Source: Rhizodiscina lignyota (Eukaryota; Ascomycota; Dothideomycetes; Aulographales; Rhizodiscinaceae). From it: DNA of 64,000 bases. The notes under the pieces were generated by a model. That model saw only the letters and a program-made list of their open reading frames with translations, made no database searches and was not told where the DNA came from. Location of the stretch: contig ML978140.1 in the NCBI GenBank assembly GCA_010015805.1, positions 1 through 64,000 of the forward strand. The letters are read 5' to 3'. A program made the translations under genes and the position numbers. Positions 45,568 through 56,404 of this stretch are shown here, in pieces. Within the stretch, counting starts at the first letter, position 1. Each line of letters starts with the position of its first letter.

Positions 45568-45959
45568 CTAGCCTTTTCCATCGTCGCCTTCGCCGTCCGC
45601 GTCGGCCATAAGCTGCAGGACGTGCTGCGCTGAGAAGCGATGCATTGCCTTCCGAACATCGGCACTCGTCGTCGACGCTCGTTGGACGTGGATCTGGCTT
45701 TTGTAAGGAGAGACGAGCACTGGGTGCCGGAGAAAAGGCCGGCATATATACAGATACTTACGACTGGCGTGTCGAACTCGTACAACTCCTTCCACTGCTC
45801 CTGACCGCGCGCCATGACGTCGATCTCGGCGAAGTCGAAGGGCTTCTTGTCCCAGGCGTGGGAGAGGACCAGCTTGGCCTGGTCGCACAGAGCGCAATTG
45901 GCCCTGGTGAAGAGGGTGATGCGCAGCGCGTGCTGGAGAAGGGGTCGAGTGATGCGCAT
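45568..45959 (-). CDS. Glutaredoxin-like protein (DUF836/YDR286C type)
   Basis: A small thioredoxin-fold protein of 107 residues from exons 45959-45762 and 45693-45568. ITLFTRANCALCDQAK carries the C-x2-C redox pair near residues 22-25; FDFAEIDVMARGQEQWKELYEFDTPVIHV carries the cis-Pro (TPV). This matches the fungal family of yeast YDR286C, probably mitochondrial or cytosolic; the N-terminus MRITRPLLQHALR is amphipathic and could act as a mitochondrial presequence. Redox partner and substrate are unknown. The gene is divergent from the CHORD gene, with under 300 bp between the starts. Confidence 0.88.
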
Positions 45960-46251
45960 GATCTGAACACGGCCCAAATGGAGCTGCCTTGCGAGAGTAC
46001 AAGCTGTTCAATTGTTCCCTCAAATAATCAAGTGCTCGTCGTCTCGTGTCCGTGTCCAGGCCCGCCCCTGGTGTCGGTGAAGGATCAGGGGGCGGTTTTC
46101 TGCCACCGCCTTTGAAGCTGCGCTGCCCATGACGCAGTTCGAGAAACTTCGCGATTCGCGCTCGAAAGTCTCCGTTCTCACTGCTTCTTCTCAACAACAA
46201 ATGGCCGGTGACATCTTATTATCATAGCACTCGTACTTCGCTCAGTCCACC

Positions 46252-47257
46252 ATGGCTCAGAAGTGCGTGCACAAGGGCTGCGGAAAGCTTTTCACCGATC
46301 CAGACGAGCCATGTGTCTACCATCCAGGCCCGCCAGAGTTCCATGAAGGCCAGAAAGGTGTTTACTACCGCTATTTTCATAATATATGAGTTTGCTATAT
46401 GATCGTGAAACTGACATAATCATCGGATAGGCTGGAAATGCTGCAAGCCGCGCGTCCTCACGTTCGACGAATTCCTCACCATCCCACCTTGCACGACGGG
46501 CAAGCACTCCACCGTCGACGATACGCCTGCGCCCGAGCCAGCGCCTACAATTGAAGCAGGCAACCTTCCAGCTCCCGTTGCAGTCCCACGCCTCCCCATT
46601 CCGCAGACCACCCAAGACCGCTCCGCATCCGCCTCTCCCGCGCCACCCCCAGAGTCCGAATCTGACGATCCTTCACTCTCCATACAGCCAGGTCAGACTT
46701 GTCGGCGAAAGGGCTGCAACGAGACATTCGATCCGAACGGAAATCGCGACGACGAGACGTGCACACATCATCCCGGCATTCCCATCTTCCACGAGGGCTC
46801 GAAGGGCTACACATGCTGCAAGCGACGAGTGCTCGAGTTTGACGAGTTCATGCGAATCGAAGGCTGCAAGACGAAGAAGCGGCATCTTTTCGTGGGCAGC
46901 GGGAAGAAAGCAAAGGCAGAAGAGAAGCTCACCAGTGTGCGGCACGACTTCTACCAGACGCCAAGCGCGGTGATAGCGAGCCTGTTCCTCAAGAAGATCG
47001 ATAAAGACAAGTCAAGCGTCAAGTTTGTGTCGGACAAGGAGGTGCAGCTGGACCTGAAGACAATTGATGGGAAGCATTATGCCGAGACGATCCCGCTGTA
47101 TGGGACGATTGTGCCGGAGGAGAGCGAGTTCAAGGTTATGGGGACGAAGCTGGAGCTCACGCTGGCGAAAAAGGACGGGCTTGGCTGGCCTGTGTTGCGG
47201 GCAGATGATCAGTTGACTGGGGAGATTATCCAGTCGGGCAGGGCGGGAAGAGCATGA
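46252..47257 (+). CDS. CHORD and CS domain co-chaperone
   Basis: An HSP90 co-chaperone-like protein (the plant RAR1/animal CHORDC1 family; animal and fungal forms add a CS domain). 310 residues from exons 46252-46357 and 46431-47257. CHORD 1 (residues about 5-60) shows KCVHKGCGKLF...CVYHPGPPEFHEGQKGWKCC; CHORD 2 (about 145-205) shows CRRKGCNETF...CTHHPGIPIFHEGSKGYTCC, each with the full Cys/His zinc set. A Pro-rich linker separates them. The CS domain (about 220-300) has VRHDFYQTPSAVIASLFLKK and EFKVMGTKLELTLAKKDGLGW. Cytosolic. No sign of damage. Confidence 0.95.
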
Positions 47258-47838
47258 AGCATTGTGGCGCGGAGTTATGCTGGATTGGAGTGCATGAGCT
47301 AACGATGAAGACATGCTATCCACACAATGCTAATGAAAGGAATGATCAAGATGAAACACCAGTCTTCTTCCCGCTCATCAAAAAGGCCCGAAAGGAACCC
47401 CATTGCGACCATGGCTTTGCCGCATTGCGACTTCGACGTTGTAACAGACTATGAGCAAAACCTTTATCCCTCCCCATACCATCCCAGCTTCGAAAGTTTC
47501 TCCTCCGATGGCAACGTCGATGGCTCTACCGAAGGACTGGACGTGCTGGCCAATCGATTTTTTAGGAATCAGTAAAATGCATCCTTCTCATACTTTTTCC
47601 GCAGTGGCATGAATGTCATGTCAAGTGACTGCACGGTGTCGTTGCATTGCATGGTAGTGGGGCGCAGTAAACCTTATCTTTGGTACTTAGCCTTGCAAGA
47701 TATTCTTCCAGTACTTCTTGCCAAATGGTGGACAAAGGTCACACTTACAAGAAATGCCAATATCAGACTACACGAACGAATCAACTTGCAACGCTACAAC
47801 GCACGACCAAAAAAGGAAAAGAAACGGAAACGCTAAAT
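47258..47838. other. Convergent intergenic region
   Basis: Between the CHORD gene and the interrupted secreted-protein gene. Short open frames lack domains; nothing recognised. Confidence 0.5.
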
Positions 47839-48649
47839 CTACGACGACGAATCCCCATACGGTGCCTCAAACCGCAAACATTCCCCTGGCCCACACGGAT
47901 TATTAGCAGAACAATCAAACCCACGAAACCACGTACCATCGCTCTTCTCATAAAACCACTGAGAGTACATGCAGTAATTCGGCTGACCCTTCATGTCCTG
48001 CCAGACCAGGCTCTCCGCGGCGTCGGTCCAGTCGTTCGTGCCCATCGCGTCGTTGGTGAAGTGAAACAATATAAGCGCGCCATTGTGGTCGAAGGCGTGG
48101 GTTCCCGGGCCGTTGGCGACGGCGAGGACGATCTGTCATCCATGGCGGGGACGTTAAGGTTTGTGTGCCCGGTAGCTTGGTTAAGGTTGCCATAGCCGAG
48201 CTAGCCGTTGGATTCGCTGAAGATGGACCATCTGACACCCAACAACGTCAGCACGTCGATTCATTGGTAGAGTGACAAACAAAGCGAGATATGTAAACGT
48301 ACCTGATGTCCCATTTCTTGTTCTTCTCATCAATCCAGTGGTGAATATGTATCCGCACCCAGCCAGGGTGGGGTGTGGTGTCGCCATGAAACCTGACGGG
48401 CGCCTTCGTGACGCCTTCCCAGTCGCACTGCGCTGCCCATATTTGGCAAGTGTGCTGCAGTTTCACCGAAAGGGTCCCTTTGTTCGTATGATACCACATG
48501 TTGCAGAGAGAGCCCCATTCACCGCAGTCGCTCCGCTTACCCAGCGTCATCTCTGTGGAGTTCGCATCAAGGCCTGGAGTTGTGGAAAGTGGAACTGCAG
48601 AAGAAAAGGCACCGACAGTGAGAATACTGAAAAGGCATTTGAGAAACAT
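47839..48649 (-). pseudogene. Interrupted gene for a secreted Cys/Trp-rich protein
   Basis: The first exon (48649-48303) starts with a clear signal peptide (MFLKCLFSILTVGAFSSAVP) and continues with CGEWGSLCNMWYH and HHWIDEKNKKWDIR. Downstream, the next exon starts near 48231 and the 3-prime part (from about 48130 to 47839) reads as the same kind of secreted protein (GTHAFDHNGALILF, then CSANNPCGPGECLRF). Between them coding-like sequence continues but is interrupted about twice, and no intron arrangement I tried repairs it naturally. I therefore call it a probable pseudogene; assembly error is the alternative. Family and role are not recognised. Confidence 0.6.
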
Positions 48650-48741
48650 GATGACTAAAGATGAGAAGAAGATTGTGAAAGTGCTAGAGAAGGTAGATCA
48701 AACAAGATTATGACGAGCTCAGTAGGCTCCGCGGGTAATAA

Positions 48742-49107
48742 ATGTTGACACCTATCTTTGATCACGCATCGGATGGTTTGGAGCTCCAAGAAACCATTAT
48801 TCCGTGGAGGACAAAGAGATCAGCGCTAAATTTAGCAGTTTGGACACTATGTCTTTGGATTCTGATCACACTCTTTGTTCCATTGCATGGACGACAAGAG
48901 GTGCCAGAGAAGGCATTAAAACCGCCGAGCAGTATAAAGCCAGAGCTCTCGACGTTGACTAGGGATGAACAGAAGTTTAAGATAACAATGGTTTATTATG
49001 AAATGACTGTCCTGCATGACGACACATGGTTGCAGCATAGTAAGTCAAGCAAGTCTTACTGTTCAAGAGAATGGAGCGCATCACTGGAGGTTTGGCAGTT
49101 AGCATAG
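48742..49107 (+). CDS. Small putative single-pass membrane protein
   Basis: A 121-codon ATG-to-stop frame with one hydrophobic segment (LNLAVWTLCLWILITLF, about residues 28-44) and a hydrophilic remainder. It lies 92 bp from the start of the interrupted secreted-protein gene, in divergent orientation. No homology is recognised and codon use is not distinctive. It may be a chance frame. Confidence 0.25.
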   Translation: MLTPIFDHASDGLELQETIIPWRTKRSALNLAVWTLCLWILITLFVPLHGRQEVPEKALKPPSSIKPELSTLTRDEQKFKITMVYYEMTVLHDDTWLQHSKSSKSYCSREWSASLEVWQLA

Positions 49108-49559
49108 CATAGCTACTTGCCAGACTGATTGTAGGTCTCGTCCAGTCCGCTGAGGAATGCAGTTGTGAGGAGAGGGAAGTTGTGGATCAGGAGTGAAAGC
49201 CGAGCGCGTTCCTGGACCCACTTTTCCGAGTCATTACTAATAACGCTCCTTTCTTTAGGGCTGCATCCTTAGGGCTCCGCTCCTTAGGCCTCCTTTCCGT
49301 CACTCTCTCTTTTCTCGGCATGAGCGCGTTCAATAATCATGCATCTTTGGTTCCGCACTCTACCGTGCTCTCTTCCCCGGATTAGAGCTTCCCAAAAGCC
49401 GCTGCCTTGATGGCACTGAGCCCGCTTGTTATTTCGCACCCAATTTCACTCGGACATTCAGCCGCATCGTACGAGGGTCATCTACCGAGCACCGATATGA
49501 AATTGCATCTACAATAACGCGATTCCGTGTCCCATGAATGAAGCACCATTCCGCTGAAG
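49108..49559. promoter_or_regulatory. Upstream region of Zn2Cys6 gene with CCTTAGG words
   Basis: Three spaced copies of TTTAGGG/CCTTAGGG/CCTTAGGC occur at about 49255-49290, alternating with GGCTCCGCTCC-like C-rich words. They resemble a short decayed tandem repeat or a cluster of stress-element-like sites. No other feature is seen. Confidence 0.35.
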
Positions 49560-51222
49560 ATGGTTGGAATTGGCGGAAGATCAAAAGCCTGTGATAATTG
49601 TCGCCGTCGACGCGTGAAATGTGGTGAGTGCTGCACATGACTAGCTACGCTTTCCGCATAGTAATTTTCGCAGATCAAACGAGGCCAGAATGTCACAAAT
49701 GCCTTAGACTGCGACTGACATGCGGAGGGTATCCTGATCTGACCGTTATTCAATTCGATGGACGGCGTGCAGGAAAACCATCGCAACCGGACCCAGTCTC
49801 AGCGGACGAGGCTGCTCTGATTCCTTTCAACTCGACCTCATCCCATGAATCTCTTTCTCTCTTCACGGCAGGTGATGAGTTTTTGCTGAATTCCGAGGTT
49901 CAGCTACATCCGGAACACATTTTCATATCGTTTACCCGTTCTCGGCTTCTACAGGGCCCGGACAGTACGAACATCACAGGTGTGCTTCCACGGATTGTCG
50001 ACAGAAACCTCGTACAGAAGTCATTTCTCGCTCTCGCTACCACCTATTTTGGAATGGAGCATAAAGAAAAGAGCTTAGTTCAGCGTGGTATGCAGCAGTA
50101 TGGGCATACTTTGGAAGATGTCCATAATGCTCTGAGCGACCCTTCACGCCGGACATCTTTTGATCTCTTGCAGTCTATTACTATAATGGGTTTTTTTGAA
50201 GTAGTTTCATCGGCACTCTTATATAAGCGAAAGGGCGCAAGCTGACCTTTTCATAGTTCCTCGTATCCGAAAATGAGCATGGCTGGATTAATCACTGTCT
50301 TGGCCTCGAAAGGCTGATCAACCTCCGAGGGCCGGCTTCTTTTACAAACGGCCCAGAACTGATTGTTCTCGAAAATGCACGACCTGCGATTGCATGCGCT
50401 GCATTACTTCTCCACAGATCAACGGTATTTTCAAAGTCGGAATGGAAGACCATGCCTTGGATTCTTTACCCAGAGCGCAAGAATTGTATGCAGAGCCTAA
50501 TTGACATACTTGTGGACTGCCCAGAGTTATTCGTCATGAGAGATCGCATCATCGCCATGTCTGTATCCGACGACCAAGCCTCCAGCTATCGAGAACTGTT
50601 CCGCAAGACAACCGATTTGCTCAACCAGCTGGACCAGTGGATACTAACCTGGAATCAATTAAATCCGGATTGTTACCACGAGACCGTTCCCTCAAACACG
50701 ACTCCCGTTTTCACAAGCAGTGAAGGAAGGCAGACCCCAGCGTGGACCACGACCATTGAGTACGACACAAGTATCCATGCGAATAACTTAACGCTATACA
50801 ATGCAACCTTCATCTTAGTACTGAAGTTTACGTACCAGACAGCACTCTCCACTGATTCTGGGCTAACTGATCAGCTGCAAGTGTCGGAGCTCTACACCAA
50901 AATGCTAGCAGCAGCGCTTATGGTTTGTCGTAGCGTCGATTACCACCTCCGGCTCATGCGATCGGGTGCAAGTAGTTTCTTTCTCTGGTTCTCATTGCGT
51001 ATGGCTTATGACGCTCTCGGTCGATCGAATCCTGTAATCGGCGCCTGGATTCGAAATGTCTTGCAGGAGGTGCACAACGGGAACGTCGGACGGTGGGCAA
51101 TAGCGCGGTATCTCTTGGACATCCCTCCTCCAGGCAATGAAGCGACCTCACAGGCAGAGAGTCAGCAGAATGCAGGCAGCCCAGTGCTTTGGCTCGAGGG
51201 TGACAAATGGGCTGATAGCTGA
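49560..51222 (+). CDS. Zn2Cys6 transcription factor
   Basis: About 518 residues from exons 49560-49623, 49674-50200 and 50257-51222. The first splice completes CDNCRRRRVKCDQTRPECHKC...C, a standard cluster at residues 11-37. The remainder (FISFTRSRLLQGPD, ALATTYFGMEHKEKSLVQRGMQQYG, LLLHRSTVFSKSEWKTMPWI) matches the C-terminal regulatory region common in fungal C6 regulators with the DUF3468-like (fungal_trans_2) layout, where a short GGYP-type motif follows the cluster. Nuclear. No linked biosynthetic genes are obvious. Confidence 0.88.
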
Positions 51223-51422
51223 CCCTGATAAAGGTTGGACGCACACAGAACGAAACAGTTTCGCTCTTCGACACTCGAGAGAGCGTGTCCGAATGCCTAA
51301 TTGGAGATTCTACAGATCGTATTTGTTAACAGCGCAAAAGTTGTATTGACTAATTAGTACATGCATTCCTGCCTTTCAACTCCATTCTAATGGGTATCCC
51401 TGATGCTAAATGGTACGCCTAG

Positions 51423-52782
51423 CTAATAAAGACTCTCAATTACGATATACTCCATCTTCCCCACCTTCTTGTCGTTCTTTCCCCTCCTTTCCCGCCCCTT
51501 CTTGCACGCTCTCCCCATCTTTTTGTGCATATCCCTCATTATCTTGCGTTTATCGTGTTCAACTTTCTTGAGATCCTTCTGCCTTTTCTCTTCCACCCTG
51601 TGAGCTTTCCCCATTCCCTTTGCTTCCAACTCCGACTGGGCTTTAAGATTGATATTGTGGATTTTCTGTTCCACCTTTGCCAGATCCTCTTCGAGTGAGT
51701 CCATGCTAGAATCGGAATCCGACGCGCCCTCCAGATACTCGTCGTAATCGATCCCCGTCCCATTCTTATCCTCATAGCCATGCATCCGGAGTCGTTCGAC
51801 CCTCTCCTCCTTCACCGCAAGACTGCTTGCCATTTTCATCTGTTTCTTTTCCTTTCCTGATGCCATCCTCTGTTGTTGCCACGCACCAATCTTATCCACA
51901 ACATTCCGCTGCGCGGCCGCCGAATTCGATGCAGGCACACGGGTCTCCAGAGGTGCAATGTAGCCCGCCAAAGCTGCCATACGTCGGTCTCGAATCGTTA
52001 TCTGGCCGGCCTTTGAATCTATCGGCGCAAGTACCCTGGCGCTTCCATCTTGCGGAAAGCCAACCATAGCAGCCAACTCCTTGTCTTTCCGGATAGAGAC
52101 TTTTAGCCCTCGGGGGTGAAAGTACCTCTCATTGGACTTCTCCAAGAACAATTTCGTCCGCACCGCAGCCACGACGCGGCCGCCAATGCTCGCCGCCGTT
52201 TGCAGCGCCATTCCCGCAGCCATTGTTGCGGGTTCTGGTGCAAAGCCCATGCCCATCCCGGCGAGTTCCAGTGCTTGGAGGTACGCCGGGCCGGCTTGTG
52301 CGACGGCGATGTTGTCGATGAAGGCGAGGAAGTCGAATTGTTGGACGTCATGCGATGCCAGGACGGTGCTGTACGCGCGTATAAATGGAAGCGCTTGGGG
52401 GTTCAGGAACGAGCCAACGTCGACTCGAGGGATTGCTACGGGCTTCTGTCAGGCGGATGTTATGTCAGTTACTATGCATCGATTCGGAGGAATTAAATGG
52501 AAGAAATGAACGAACCCTTAGGCGCATAACCGAACTCCTCGCAACTGTGTCGTACGATGGTGGAGGGGGGATCCACTGCAATGCAGCCTCGACCTCTGCA
52601 GCTTCTTTTGAAATCTGTTCTGAGGAGAGGCCATCTTCATGTAAGAGTTCTATATCGCTCGTGGTGAGACTGGCTTCGTTCCGCTCTTGATGATAGTAGT
52701 GATTTCGGACTGGTCCTGCTGCGCAGTATGGAGGTGGTGCGAGCTCTTTGTACGTATTGGTGCTAAACTCAGGTTGACCCAT
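51423..52782 (-). CDS. Conserved fungal protein with Pro-Pro-Ser-Tyr motif and coiled-coil C-terminus
   Basis: 429 residues from exons 52782-52516 and 52445-51423 (70-nt intron, GTTCGT donor). The N-terminal region has PPPYC and PPPPSYDTV, PPxY-like sites that bind WW-domain ubiquitin ligases. The central block (VDVGSFLNPQALPFIRAYSTVL, FDFLAFIDNIAVAQAGP, then the Ala/Gly-rich MAAGMALQTAASIGGRV) is hydrophobic but not clearly transmembrane. It is followed by ARVLAPID and a long charged coiled-coil tail (DSLEEDLAKVEQKIHNI..., KKVEHDKRKIMRDMHKKMGR). I recall such proteins as conserved unknowns in ascomycetes. A membrane-surface adaptor role is only a guess. Confidence 0.75.
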
Positions 52783-53575
52783 GGCTACAACAATGAAAAC
52801 AGGCTCGATTGAATTGTTTGAGAAGAAGAAAGGAGAAGCAAGCGGTGATTTGACTCCGAGTTTGCTGATGCACTGATGTCTTGATACTTACCAACGCAGA
52901 GAGATTCCGAGCGTCTTTATAACTCCATTGTGGAGATATACAGCTTCTTCCGACTATCCACATCAGGACTATTCCTCGAGGTCGGACGCACTCCATCGTC
53001 ACCTCGCGGCGAAGCCATGATTGGTGATGCGACCATCACTCCCGCGCTAAGCCCAGATAGGCCCAATTTTCGACGCTACGTCCTGAATGCCTTAACCGAT
53101 GCACATCCTTGCCGGCTTTGTCGCTCAGCCTCTCCTCCCGGCGGTATTTCCGGGTGGGTCTCCTGCACAATCTCTGGAGACAGCAAAAGCTGCGCCAAGC
53201 GCGATTATTTTGCATCCATTCAACCCACAACTAACCCATATCCTACACCATGTTGAGGATGCCACAGCCATGATTTTGACTTCCTCGGGTACTTGGTTTA
53301 CGTGCTCGTGGCTTCGACTTCTCGCGCTGGTGATCACTGTGGGCATTGACACTGTGCAGAGTACGAACGGAGTGAGATCACCTTTAGCCATTGGTAGTGA
53401 ACGTGCCTTACAAGGAATGCAATATAAGAATACAAATTATACCAGAAGAAGACAAGTTGCGTTGCACCCCTTCTAGCTACTCTCAGCCACATAGCTTGCC
53501 CAAGGTAACAGGTAATCTGCGGACTAGTCTTCATGCGAAAACGTTCCTGAAGAGATCAAAGGAGATGTCTTTTAA
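52783..53575. other. Intergenic region
   Basis: Tandem minus-strand genes. Several short open frames on both strands (for example 53099-53476) overlap and lack domains. The region is mildly purine-asymmetric; nothing recognised. Confidence 0.45.
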
Positions 53576-54039
53576 CTAGCAGGGATGCAACTTGGGGTAT
53601 TTAAACTCTATACCCTGTTTCTCCGCCTCTTTGGCGTTCTTCCTTGTCATATCTGCCCATTGAGTGGTTGATATTTTGTTTCCATCGCTATCGTAGTGTT
53701 GTTCGCACCCGGAAGGGCATATCCTGCACGAGACTCGTCTGCTTAGTTCTCCTTGCTTCTTTACTTCTTCCGCTCTCGTAGTACTTTCATGTGCCCAGTT
53801 GATCTGTTCACTCCTTTTCGACGCGTTTGGAATGGGCCCGGTCGTGGCTGCTGATCTGCTCACATAGCTGGTGAGTACTCTAATCACGAAGCAACTATCC
53901 TGCTCGAAAGTGAATATCGCACTTACCTTGCAATCTTCTCCCCTTTCTCGGGATGCTGGTTGTATGGCGGGACTGGCAATGCTATGCTTCCCAAAAGGAA
54001 ACATAACCAAAGCGTGGTGACTTGGACTATGCTCTTCAT
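53576..54039 (-). CDS. Small secreted protein with four cysteines, effector-like
   Basis: 134 residues from exons 54039-53927 and 53867-53576 (59-nt intron). The N-terminus MKSIVQVTTLWLCFLLGSIALP is a classical signal peptide. The mature part is hydrophilic and Lys/Glu-rich; apart from the signal-peptide Cys it has four cysteines (RVSCRICPSGCEQHY and the C-terminal HPC), enough for two disulfides. Small size, secretion and even Cys number are common in fungal effectors, but no known family is recognised. The frame in the second exon runs upstream through the intron, so the spliced model is supported by the signal peptide it creates. Confidence 0.75.
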
Positions 54040-54739
54040 TGTAATTGTATCTCTACCTGGACAGACGTGATAAATAATGAACAGGGAGGAATTTGGCTTA
54101 AATACTCTCTACAATATTACGTATAGAGCAAATTCCACGGTTATGGCTAGGCCCCAACGACCACAAAATTAAACAAATCGGCATTCCGCGTTTATAATCA
54201 TGACAGAGACGATCAAATAAACTTTCATATATTAGAAACTAAGATACTCAGGTCAGTAAACTGTACCCTGGGTCTTGCGGTTTAATCGCAACTGGAGTCA
54301 GCTCGTTGGCGCTGTGCGGACTTTGTGAAAATGTCCATGAATTTCCACAAGCGCATGTGCGAAAACAACTACCAAGTGTAAAGAAGTTAATATAGGCGGG
54401 CACAAGTGCATATTCTATGCGAAGCACAAGGCACTGGGAGGCACCGTAGAGTTCCAATCAACCCGACAAAAATCAGTTCTCGCTTGCATGCGGAAGTTGT
54501 ATTCAACGGTGCTCGGAATCTGCTCACTATGCCTGCGCAGACATGTGAAAGTTATACTACTTTATGCGAGATGCACGGTCGAAGCAAAGCACAGGGTAGA
54601 TAAAATCAAACATCCAAAGTCGAATTGGTCTATTCGTCTCAAATTGTAACGATGCTTATCATAGGATATAATTATAAAAGCAGTGTCTTCAGGAACAGTC
54701 ACCCCATCTCCTAACCCTCAACACTGTCACCGCCACCCG
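54040..54739. other. Intergenic region, AT-rich
   Basis: Contains a TATAAT/TAAATA-rich promoter-like stretch upstream of the secreted-protein gene (54,050-54,250). No gene or repeat is recognised. Confidence 0.5.
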
Positions 54740-55789
54740 CTACACCATGTCGTCTGGACGAACGCCGGACGCATGGCGAGACCTCAACCCCTGCGCCGTC
54801 GACGCCGGCATCACCGTGAGGGCAGGCATGCCAAGCCCATCGTCCAGCGTAATGGCGATCTCTGGGCCCTGCATGTGCACGCCTGATCTGTCGAGCTCAG
54901 GGAAGTCTCTCCCCAAAAACCGCAGTATCGGTGCCCAGACCGCGATGATGCGGCGCATCCCGGCGTGCGTAATCTGGCTCCATATGGCGTACCATGGAGT
55001 GGGTGGGAGGGTGAGCGAGCAGATGAGTGGCCCACGGGAGAGGGCGAACCAGCCGAGCGCACGCGTGGTGGCGATAAGGAGGGTCATGACGGTTGTCCTC
55101 AGCACGAAGAGGACAATGATGGTGGTGTACATCCACACCGCCGATCCGACGATAGCCGGCATCCACAGGTAGCCGAGATTGTCGAGGAAATCAAGAATTG
55201 CGTGGATAAAAATGGCGGTAATGAGGACCCATGGTATGACGCGGATTGCGACCGCCTTAACGATTCCGACATCGGAGGGTAAGACAAGTCTAATGCGGAT
55301 AAATGAGGCAGCAGTGGTGACGATCGTCATGCCAGAGAAGATTCTATATGTAATCTCAACATATATGGCCGCAGAACCGACGGGAGCAGGATAGGCAGGG
55401 CCTCGGAGCCACACTCCGACCAAAGCAGCAAGGAGGACGATGGTGACGACCGCCACTGTAGACAGGATGGCCAGTAAAAGGTGACGATGCTCTAACCCGG
55501 CACGGCCAGAGAGTGACCACCAAAGAACGACGATGGTGACAATCGTCGCGGCATCTTCAAGCTGTTCGACAGCAAAGTACGCGGCGGCAACACCGGCAGA
55601 TGGGTTGATGAGGGACGCCACCCTCAGACAGGCAGCGACAATGAAGAGGATACAGGAGGCGGTCAGTCCAGCCCATCTCCCCGACGGGGAGTATCCTTCG
55701 TGCATGCGGACAACACAGATCCACAGCAGGAGCAAGCAGAAGACGGCGGCGATCAGGAGGGCGACGACAATTTCGAGGAGAGGGAGCAT
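54740..55789 (-). CDS. Seven-helix integral membrane protein, unknown function
   Basis: 349 residues in a single exon from the ATG at 55789. Seven hydrophobic segments can be counted (LLEIVVALLIAAVFCLLLLW; ASCILFIVAACLRVA; AATIVTIVVLWWSL; LLLAILSTVAVVTIVLLAALV; FSGMTIVTTAASFI; AIRVIPWVLITAIFIHAIL; VWMYTTIIVLFVLRTTVM), ending in a hydrophilic tail. The topology resembles RTA1-like or GPCR-like fungal membrane proteins, but no family motif is visible. GC-rich with many CGAC/GTCG words compared with its neighbours. Confidence 0.8.
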   Translation of the reverse strand: MLPLLEIVVALLIAAVFCLLLLWICVVRMHEGYSPSGRWAGLTASCILFIVAACLRVASLINPSAGVAAAYFAVEQLEDAATIVTIVVLWWSLSGRAGLEHRHLLLAILSTVAVVTIVLLAALVGVWLRGPAYPAPVGSAAIYVEITYRIFSGMTIVTTAASFIRIRLVLPSDVGIVKAVAIRVIPWVLITAIFIHAILDFLDNLGYLWMPAIVGSAVWMYTTIIVLFVLRTTVMTLLIATTRALGWFALSRGPLICSLTLPPTPWYAIWSQITHAGMRRIIAVWAPILRFLGRDFPELDRSGVHMQGPEIAITLDDGLGMPALTVMPASTAQGLRSRHASGVRPDDMV

Positions 55790-56404
55790 TTTGACAGAGG
55801 CAGAGATTGTTCAACAGAGGCGAGAGAGAATCAAACGGTGTGCGAGCTGCTGTTGCGGTCGTCGGTAGATTGAAGAAAGAAAATAACTTTGAGGGTGAGT
55901 AGCATCTTTGTATTAGTTTGGACGACAACATTGACAGAGAGAAAGAGCTCCCAAAACATAGTTACGTCTTTCTTTGCTTTTACGGTGTAAAGCAGGACCT
56001 GCCGGACAATCAAGACTAATATAGAAGCCATGATGCGTAAAAAGGCGAATTCTGCTTAATTGGATTCCGCTTCGAACAGAAACAACTTGCCTTCCTTCCC
56101 TCTGCCAGAGCAGCCACTGTAGCGCGCAGCGGCATCGGTGCAGGGCGGATGATATCAATGGAAACAGCAACAGAGAGCACTGGCAGTTTCCATGGGTGCA
56201 GCAAGATGAGATGTTGCAAAGACGGAAGGGAAGACCGCCGTCGTCGTTCAACGTTGAAATGAAATGAAATGATAGAGGCGAGGTCCGAGGCGAGGCGAAG
56301 AAGTCCCGAAGAAGCCCCTTGGACTCACTCTAACAGGACCTTCACAAGTCCTCGTAAGCATAATCAGGAGACTCTTCTCCTTGCTGGAGAGAACCTTCAC
56401 AATT
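55790..56404. other. Intergenic region
   Basis: Tandem minus-strand genes. A short GAAAT repeat (GAAATGAAATGAAATG, about 56,258-56,271) and a GAGGCGAGG repeat follow one another. Nothing else recognised. Confidence 0.45.
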
